NCBI RefSeq assembly: GCF_023078275.1
Contig: NC_062976.1
Coordinates: 5,394,001-5,458,000 of the forward strand
Source of the DNA: Leguminivora glycinivorella
Taxonomy: Eukaryota > Arthropoda > Insecta > Lepidoptera > Tortricidae
Direction of reading: 5' to 3'
Length of the DNA: 64,000 bases
Part shown: piece after piece, positions 25,101 to 64,000 of the stretch
How the letters are laid out: every line of letters starts with the position of its first letter
Numbering within the stretch: the first letter of the stretch is position 1
The notes under the pieces: model-generated
Databases searched by the model: none
Seen by the model: only the letters and a program-made list of their open reading frames with translations
What the model was told of the DNA's origin: nothing
Made by a program: the position numbers and the translations under genes

Positions 25101-28100
25101 ACCGCTCTAACGATTTCGCTGAAATTTGTTATGTGGGGGTTTTCGGGGGTGAAAAATCGATCTAGCGTAGCCTTAGATCCCGGAAAACGCGAATTTTCGA
25201 GTTTTCATGAGTTTTTCTTTCGTGTTTGTAAACGTAAAATATGGCGCGCATCGATTCCGCTTAGCTCAGTCGTACGAGGTCGGTCTAATGTACGCAGATA
25301 GATCGTAGGTGTCAGGGTTTCGAATCCCGGCCAGAAATTAAGTTTTTGTTTTGTCTTTTTTTTTTGTTTTTGTATTTCTAAGAGTTTTTTTTTATCTAAA
25401 GACGTGATATATTAAAATAGAACCGAGCTTCGCTCGTTCGCCCAGATATTTTGATTTAAGAAAGAAAAAGATCACTCTACAAAACATACGTAAATCTTGT
25501 ACACTGCTTAGTAAAATTAAATCTTGTGACTATACCATCAAGAACTGTAACCAGTTAATTATACACATCATGAAACGGAAGCGAATGACGCATCACTAAG
25601 TAGGGTACATTATTATGTATGCCGGTTGTGTGTTGATAAGATAAGAGATAACAGTTAATTAGATGAGGCTTAGTTATCTGTTGCATTCACCTATCTATGT
25701 GATTTTTTTAGCCACTTGTCTCCAAGCCCATTATTGTTAAAACCAGTAAAGTCAACAAGAATTTTTATTTTTGTACATTCACCAGACTTTTTATTGGATG
25801 CAATATTGCTATGATGCTCACACATTGTGCTAGTGGCCTAGCAACTAGAGTAGTTTGTGACTTTCAATCCAGCGGTCACAGGTTCAAACCCTGGCATATA
25901 CCGATCAGTTTTTCAGAACTTATGTACAAAATGTCATTTGATATTTGCTAATCACTCTTCAGTGATGGAAAACATCGTGAGGAAACCACATCAATCCCAA
26001 AAAGGCCTAGTTTACCTTATAGGTTAGAATGTCAGATGGCAGTTGCTTTCATTTCATGAAAATTAGTGTCAATATCAAGTCTTGGGATTAGTTGCCAAAG
26101 CAACAAGCTACGAACAACTCTCACGAGCCATGGCAAGCTGCAGAGATAACTTTAAGAAGCTGACACAGTGCCATTTACAGCTGCTATCATGATATTCATG
26201 GTAGACAACCATATAGGTATGATACATACCATTTCCAGTGCACATCACAGGTGTAACCAGCAAAAATGGCTATAAAGAGGTAGGTAACACAGCAGGTTAC
26301 TGTGGCAGTTATGTCGTAAATTTTTTGTTATCTTTATACTTTCTGAAATTTGAAGTGATGGTGAATAGGTGTGGGTTCTGCAAGGTATCCTATTAGATGT
26401 ATATCCTGTGCCAGTATTGTTAATTTCTAGCTAAAATATTAGTTAAATCTTACCAGGTGTGAGATCCAATTTGTCTATATGGTCCCCGAGCACCGTGGCC
26501 CAGGTCTGTAGCTGCTCTAGAATCCCCCATGGCGTTGTCATGGCCACCGTGAAGATGACCAGTGAATGGGGGAACGTCTCTTCGTTGAGGGCAAACTTGA
26601 GCAGGTTTGTGTGCCCTGGATCACCATCCAGTACCCATACACTGAGACGCGTTTGATCTGGGCGGAAATAAGTATTTTTGAGATCACTCAGACTTTAAGA
26701 CATTTACTGTGGTAATGGGTTTAATTGGGTGAATCAACTTTTTCTTGCCTGTTATTGCCATGGTTACGGTCTCCTGAGTCACGCTGGTTTTATGTAAAAT
26801 TATGATACTTAAACTAAGCAAACGTGCATTTTTCTGGTCTTAACAAGCCCTTTCCTTAATTTGCCACCTACAAACATAGACTACATGCACGCTTGCTTAA
26901 TTTCAGTAGCATAATTTTGGATAAAACCAGCGTGACCAAGGGGACCGTAAACATGGCAATAAATATCAGGCAAGAAAAAGTTGATTCACCCAATTACAAA
27001 TTACGTTAATTGCCGCAGCGAAGGTGTTCATCGAGTATCACCCAGAAAACTCAATAAGACTTGTGTGGGCAATTGAATATCATACAATTAGAAAATATGC
27101 AAAACATAGGACAAATTAATGCCCTTGCTAGAATCTTGAAGCCCAGTTTTTGTTATAAAGCAGTCATTACAGTCAAGTTTGGAGTAAATGGAGAAATATG
27201 ATTCGAGCCCTAGATCCCAGCTGAGGGTAACAGGATTTAAAGAAGAAGCATTACAGTCAAAGAAGCTTGTTGAAATTATATTGATTGATTTCTTATTCTG
27301 AATACTAAGAAAGGATGGATTAATTATTTGTTTGTGTTAAAAATGGTTAATGCACATGCTGTTTATAAACTTTGCTACATTACATAAAAACAGCTGATTC
27401 ATTTCATCAGTGAAAAACATGTATTTACTAACAATGCAGTACACAAGTAAGAGAAACAATGACACATTTGAAGTTGTAAATGTTAATCTTGCTGGTTAAT
27501 ATTGAGAATAGAATGAAAAGCTTTGACACAGTTTCCTCATGAATCTGTGTTTACATCTTTGTAACATAGTTAACCTATAAGCAATGTAATTGGAGTTAAA
27601 ATAAGTACTTACCATCGCGGTATTCATCTCTAACGTCTATATATGCATATTCGAGTGCTGACCCCTTCTTAGGATCCTCTACTCCTTGCAATTTCGCGAT
27701 TAATGTGGTTTTGCCAGTCTCATTGTTACCCAAAACTAACACATTTTTGTTTGAAGGTAGTTTTGTATTGCCCTGATTCTGGACTTCTTCTAAAATCGCA
27801 GACCTGAAAAATGTAAAAAATTCGATCAATGCTCATCAATTTTCATCATACGCAAGTTGGGCACGAAACGTCACTATGAGTTTTAACTTGGTTACACATG
27901 ATGCGGGGGAGAAATGCGTGTATATTAATGCGATGTGAAAAGATTCCACAGTTGTTTTACAAACAAAGGTAAGACGTCGCAGCTAGGTCACATATTTCTC
28001 AGGTATGAGAATTGACATCACGTAGGTGTGACACATTAGATCCCCTATATGGGGGACCCTGTTGGACACAAATATAACAGTGAACCGTTACCATAAGTTG

Positions 28101-28165
28101 TCCTTCGTATCACCATTTTTTTCCTTTTTAGATTTAGGCCCATTTGCCTGGCCGTTTGTCTCCAT
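19110..28165 (-). CDS. Dlic: Cytoplasmic dynein light intermediate chain, complete, nine exons
   Basis: Exons: 28092-28165, 27613-27803, 26454-26657, 22536-22747, 22127-22356, 21498-21609, 20835-20972, 20124-20298 and 19110-19177. All have GT-AG introns, the phases match at every junction, and the total is 1404 nt or 467 aa (vertebrate family members are about 490-525 aa). The protein links dynein heavy chain to cargo adaptors. The Ras-like domain starts with NLWSAILEEV and has a P-loop GNNETGKTT (exon 2). Exon 3 carries VWVLDGDPGHTNLLKFAL, exon 5 STLEKEHDYRDEHFDF and YGAALFYTSAKEDKN, exon 6 PAGWDSMKKI. Exon 8 encodes the adaptor-binding helix GVLANFFNSLLYKKTGSP, and exon 9 finishes SDAAAELDRLTR and a Pro-rich tail. 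The start METNGQANG is chosen because it is in frame and the phase 2 donor follows 24 codons later. Confidence 0.95.
19257..19395. mobile_element. Hairpin MITE (CCCCCTTATTCATAAACG), copy 1
   Basis: The termini CCCCTTATTCATAAACG and CGTTCATGAATAAGGGG frame almost fully complementary arms (CGATAAAGTTCGTTTGTC / GGACAAACGTACTTTATCG). About 140 bp, in Dlic intron 8. A second copy lies at 31019-31158. Confidence 0.8.
19621..19774. mobile_element. Hairpin MITE (GGGCCCATTTAGACGG)
   Basis: The left arm GGGCCCATTTAGACGGTACG pairs with CGCCGTCTAAATCAGGCC, with further pairing of CTCGCATCGCATACGAGTTT to the right arm. It is in Dlic intron 8. Confidence 0.7.
20440..20525 (-). pseudogene. Decayed partial copy of Dlic exon 7
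   Basis: About 57 bp (20460-20516) align to exon 7 sequence at 20912-20968 with roughly ten mismatches: CGTTGTAAGAATGTCTGCTA versus CGTTGTAAGAACGCCTGCTC, then CTACTTCTGCCTCCCAG versus CTACTTCTGCTTCCCGG. It has the same orientation and lies in intron 7, immediately downstream in the transcript. The original acceptor and frame are not preserved, so I read it as a relic of a tandem duplication. Confidence 0.65.
21175..21345 (+). repeat. Diverged AACACTCCCGA-family repeat
   Basis: GGCTAAGAACACTCCCGACT and TTCGGTTCAACCGTTAGGAAC recall the repeat at 5686-5885. It lies in Dlic intron 6. Confidence 0.45.
22000..22105 (-). pseudogene. Decayed partial copy of Dlic exon 5
   Basis: TCGCAGTTCTTATCCTCTTT (22021-22040) corresponds to TCGCAGTTCTTGTCCTCTTT of exon 5 (22213-22232), and similarity continues more weakly for about 45 bp. 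It lies in intron 5 just downstream of exon 5 in the transcript, same orientation. A small direct repeat AGACAGAAGTATTTG follows. Confidence 0.5.
22748..25036. other. Dlic intron 3, right-to-left proximal part
   Basis: Intronic AT-rich DNA without recognisable exons. The only structured element is the MITE at 24210-24456. Confidence 0.45.
24210..24456. mobile_element. MITE in Dlic intron 3
   Basis: AGTAAAATAGCTACCTAAAG, TCGCCGTCAATAGAA and AACAATGTAAACAAAC on the left are mirrored by GTTTGTTTACATTGTTGACC and TCTATTGACGGCGATTTTAC on the right. About 245 bp, non-coding. Confidence 0.7.
25037..25452 (+). mobile_element. Element with tRNA-like core and terminal hairpin, copy 1
   Basis: It starts after A with TCTTATACTATTAAACGAGC and ends with the hairpin-forming GAGCTTCGCTCG and CGCCCAGATATT. 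Inside is a tRNA-like module: A-box-like TTAGCTCAGTCG and B box GGGTTTCGAATCCCGG (25260-25330). The inverted second copy is 58467-58910. The ends resemble a Helitron (TC start, 3' hairpin) but the last bases are not CTRR. Confidence 0.6.
25838..26160 (+). mobile_element. tRNA-derived SINE
   Basis: The A-box-like TAGTGGCCTAGCAACTAGAG and B box AGGTTCAAACCC (about 25836-25895) are followed by the body GATGGAAAACATCGTGAGGA, a motif common in lepidopteran SINEs. It lies in Dlic intron 3. The 3' end is indistinct. Confidence 0.65.
26711..27004. mobile_element. MITE in Dlic intron 2
   Basis: GGTAATGGGTTTAATTGGGT, GAATCAACTTTTTCTTGCCTG and TGCCATGGTTACGGTC on the left have inverted partners on the right (CAGGCAAGAAAAAGTTGATT, CACCCAATTACAAATTAC). 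The arms are about 90 bp. Confidence 0.75.
27005..27612. other. Dlic intron 2 remainder
   Basis: Intronic sequence between the MITE and exon 2; no further feature recognised. Confidence 0.4.
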
Positions 28166-28226
28166 TCTTCAGAAATGTTAGAAGATAACAACGGCACACA
28201 GAGGCTTTTCGTTTTCGGCCGTTCAT
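28137..28226 (-). promoter_or_regulatory. Overlapping upstream ORF of Dlic
   Basis: An ATG at 28226 lies 61 nt upstream of the Dlic start in a different frame. It opens a 29-codon frame (MNGRKRKASV...) that ends in TAA inside the Dlic coding sequence. If the transcript starts upstream of 28226, this frame would lower initiation at the true start. The transcription start is not known. Confidence 0.4.
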
Positions 28227-29529
28227 ACGTCACTCTCGCGATGAAATGTGTTGCTGTAGCAAATTTTCAGTTTTACCGATATTATAATGTTATGCCGGCA
28301 TTTTACCCGAAAGTAGATTAGGAATATCGCACATAATACAATTAACCTTAACCTTAAATATTCATAATCGTCATAAAACAAATAACTATAAAAAAAATTG
28401 AAGTAAGTATAATCACGAAACAATACATTTTGTAAAAATAAAATGGCACATCACTTAATCTTTTTACCATTGTGAAAGTTTGAAATATTTACTGCGGCAA
28501 CATTATTTCATTTTTTTTAATGACCATGGCATGTGGAGTATATCATTCTAATTAGAAAGCATTTATTTCCGATCATATTTTTCAGGTAATTAATATTTAT
28601 TGAAATCATCGACTTACAATAGGGACTGAGCTCACACTTTTTTTGCCATACTAAATTGAACCTTATCACCGGCGCATAAAGGCGTTCTTGACAGACTAGC
28701 AAAAGTGTGTCCACATGAGAGGGTCAAAGTTGGGGCTGGTGTCCCTCTCGCACGTGTGACCAGTGTTAAAAAATTACTATAGTAGTAGTATTTTTACCTG
28801 TATGATAACTAAGTTTATAAACTTCTTAAATTATTTTCGTATTATATCGAGGCAAGGGTATTAATACCTTGTAACGAATTGGTAAGTCATTATTATGAAG
28901 CCATAAAACCAAAAAAATGCGCAATTATTAAAAACCTTTAATTGGGCATTAGTAGATTTGGTAGTAACTTTGAATATTGACTGGTATCCCCAAATGATGA
29001 CAGTGATGACGTCATTCAAATGATTTTGATAGTGGTAATAAGTGCGAGAGGGACACCAGCCCCAACTTTAACCTCTCATGTGGACACACTTTTTGGCCTA
29101 ACTACTCATTCTGGTTTAATTATAATTCTGTGATTGAAATATTCGTTTTACATGTTTAAATTCAACAATGTTTATAATTCAGGCAAATATGCACGACATA
29201 TTTTTTGTCTTTTCTGACCAAATTAATACTTACTAGAAGACATTATTACTACAGTTTTAAAAATGTAAAGCAATTGAAATAAATATAAATCACAACAAAA
29301 ATTACAAAAGTAATTGATAAATGGACGAAAAGTATTGTAATGTTGTATGAGCTTTTGAACAGTCTCTATTACTGTCAATGTCACTTGACAGAACAGCAGG
29401 ATCGGAACGGAACGTCACTGTTGTTTTTCGTTTCAAAAATCAAGAAAAATAAGTGATCGAAAGCACGCGAACAAAGAAAATACCACCACTCATATTTCAT
29501 CGTAAACACAATTTCTATTGTTAACTAAA
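28166..29529. promoter_or_regulatory. Divergent promoter region between Dlic and lgd
   Basis: The start codons of Dlic (minus) and lgd (plus) are 1.36 kb apart, head to head. Both 5' UTRs and promoters must lie here unless upstream non-coding exons exist. A 394-bp MITE fills the middle. I could not assign TATA or initiator elements. Confidence 0.5.
28701..29094. mobile_element. MITE in the Dlic-lgd divergent promoter region
   Basis: AAAAGTGTGTCCACATGAGA, GTTGGGGCTGGTGTCCCTCT at the left are mirrored by AGAGGGACACCAGCCCCAAC and TCTCATGTGGACACACTTTT at the right. The arms are about 50 bp and nearly perfect; the interior is AT-rich. Confidence 0.8.
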
Positions 29530-62371
<32,842 letters not shown>

Positions 62372-62394
62372 GTGAGTAAAATACACGGTGATAT

Positions 62395-62702
62395 AAAAAG
62401 GGCTTTTATTGTTGTTCATTATTCATTTGGCTGTCAAAGCGGACCCCAGGCTCCCATGGGCCGTGGCAAAATGCCGGGATAACGCAAGGAGGATGAGAAT
62501 GAACAATTTTTACTATGGGACCATTGGGACCACTGATGAAATCGCCAAAAAAATTTTGAGTGTTCCATAGAAATGAGCGGCATCACGGCAGTGCAGCACA
62601 ATGGAACAGCGATTTTTTTTTCGCGTTTTACATAATAACAGTTGCCCATGACCTCAAAAGTCGCCATGCAAAGTATGGCTGACCCTTTTTATTGCACCCT
62701 GT
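62395..62702. repeat. Dispersed repeat in lgd intron 14
   Basis: GGACCCCAGGCTCCCATGGG, GGCAAAATGCCGGGATAACG and GCTGACCCTTTTTATTGCAC are words recurring in lepidopteran repeats. The open frames here are artefacts. Confidence 0.45.
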
Positions 62703-63604
62703 ATAATTGTATTATTACAATATAATACAAGTTGTGGTTTAGTTCGTAAATACAATAAAATAAATCGTAATAAATAAAATTTTGAATGTTTTCAACGTCA
62801 GTTACTAGATGGCGCTAGTAGTATCGTATTTTTACGAAATGTTCGAAGAGATCTTTTTAATTGTTTTTGTTGAATGGGGATTAAAAATGTAAACTCAATT
62901 AATGTTTACTAGATATATTTATAAAAGCAAATTTTTCAGTTGATTATACACATGATAAACAGATAAACGGCTAAATTACGTTAGAGAAAAACGTGTACTA
63001 TGGCCATCTTCGCCGTCTCGTACAAAACATTAATATTTAGTAAATAAATCATTTTAATATTTCAAATTTATGTAGTACATGTCGACATATAACTAGATTA
63101 TTTGTTTTTATATATTTTAATAATATTTCACGTTTTTGCGACAGGTAGAACTTCTGAATAAGATTTTTTATTACGGTACGTACTTATTTTTGTCTGTTTT
63201 ACATGTGATATTAATGATTTAGTTTAAAAATAAAGAACAATCGATAAATTGCATAGGGCCAGCACATATGGCGGATTGTCACAATATACAAATTATGTAT
63301 TATTGCAACATGTTAAATAATTACTAACAACAGACTATTTTAGCACTACTAGCGCCATCTATTGACTCTATAAACAACTAAATTACAGTCTATAATTCCT
63401 TAAAAAACTATGAATCTTTTTATTATATTGACAAGTGGAAATACTATTATTTAATAACAAAAGGCATATTTTAATGACACGTAACATTTTCTTTAAATGT
63501 CGGTCTATTTAAATTAGAATATGTAAAGTTTTTGTCATAGGAATAATCGCATTCGATAAGTATTTAATTTACGTACTTATTTACCTACCTACCTACCTTA
63601 CCTC
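62703..63604. other. lgd intron 14 continuation
   Basis: AT-rich. GATGGCGCTAGTAG near 62814 and CTACTAGCGCCATC near 63345 are inverted. No exon for the rest of the C2 domain was found, so it lies to the right. Confidence 0.35.
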
Positions 63605-63611
63605 TTTTTGT

Positions 63612-63770
63612 TATACTACGTCGGTGGCAAACAAGCATACGGTCCGCCTGATGGATAGCGGTTACCGTAACCTATGGACGTCTGCAACTCAAGAAGTGTC
63701 ACACGCGCGTTGCCAACCCATTAGAAACTTGTACACTCCCTTTTGCTGTGTTAAGTACACAGCAAAAAGG
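63612..63770 (+). repeat. CGTCGGTGGCAAACAAGCAT repeat, third copy
   Basis: CTACGTCGGTGGCAAACAAG, CCTATGGACGTCTGCAACTC and CTTGTACACTCCCTTTTGCT parallel 38018-38164. CAGCAAAAGGGAG and CACAGCAAAAAGGAG form a terminal hairpin. Confidence 0.6.
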
Positions 63771-63893
63771 AGACCCCTTTACCCAGTTGTTATTTATTAC
63801 TGGTATATATATTTTTATATGCTGGTATGAGCGTGTATGAGAAACGTTATGAAAGTGCGTGAAGCGAAAGTGATTTGTCAGGATCGTAGTAAA

Positions 63894-63963
63894 TGGAAAT
63901 CCGTGATCTCTGCCTACCCCTCTGGGAAACAGGCGTGATTGTATGTACGTATGTATGTATATA
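63894..63963 (+). repeat. Terminal fragment of the (ATGT)n-ended repeat
   Basis: CCCCTCTGGGAAACAGGCGTGATTG followed by TATGTACGTATGTATG, like 36880-36945. Confidence 0.5.
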
Positions 63964-64000
63964 TTTTTAAATACATTTTTTTGTACACTTATGGTTAAAA

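Noticed and set aside
28045..28233. 62-aa minus-strand frame MTYERPK
   Set aside because: It overlaps Dlic exon 1 in another frame, uses a GTG start and resembles nothing; the Dlic frame is supported by splice phasing.

Overview
The window is AT-rich nuclear DNA from an insect, almost certainly a moth or butterfly (Lepidoptera). It holds short conserved exons in long introns full of transposon debris. That debris includes Helitrons ending in a hairpin plus CTAG, tRNA-derived SINEs, many foldback MITEs, and BEL/Pao and non-LTR retrotransposons. Three host genes can be built from protein similarity plus exact GT-AG splice phasing. I ran no database searches; family names come from recognising motifs.

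Layout. (1) 1-8.2 kb is repeat-rich DNA without a convincing gene, probably intron of the next gene. (2) 8238-9326, minus strand: the first two coding exons of an EEPD1-like protein (two helix-hairpin-helix domains and the start of an endonuclease/exonuclease/phosphatase domain); the remaining exons were not found. (3) 10-19 kb: a truncated non-LTR element, several MITEs and AT-rich sequence. (4) 19110-28165, minus strand: a complete nine-exon cytoplasmic dynein light intermediate chain gene (Dlic) whose phases close perfectly to 467 aa. (5) A 1.36 kb divergent intergenic region. (6) 29530 to beyond the right edge, plus strand: lgd (CC2D1A/B family; ESCRT-III and Notch regulator), with 14 exons encoding four DM14 repeats and most of a C2 domain. 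Its 3' end lies outside the window.

lgd intron 12 (15.4 kb) carries a retroelement pile. An 8.6 kb BEL/Pao element with 264-bp LTRs that read as identical encodes Gag-Pol plus a membrane-fusion Env-like domain with a basic cleavage site. It sits against the 3' end of a non-LTR retrotransposon, and next to that is a 374-bp near-perfect palindrome.

The most unusual signals are: (a) the Env-bearing BEL/Pao element, with one reading-frame break inside integrase; (b) at least four exons of Dlic and lgd that each have a partial copy in the intron just downstream, always in the same orientation, including a triplicated exon segment with a gradient of decay; (c) one of these copies (40792-40908) could be a cassette exon: it is symmetric, in frame, has splice sites, and all eight substitutions I counted are synonymous; (d) four apparent one-base frame breaks in lgd exons 2, 7 and 8, while Dlic has none; (e) MITE families with clear target duplications and nested insertions, one old copy of which forms the sequence leading into an lgd splice acceptor.
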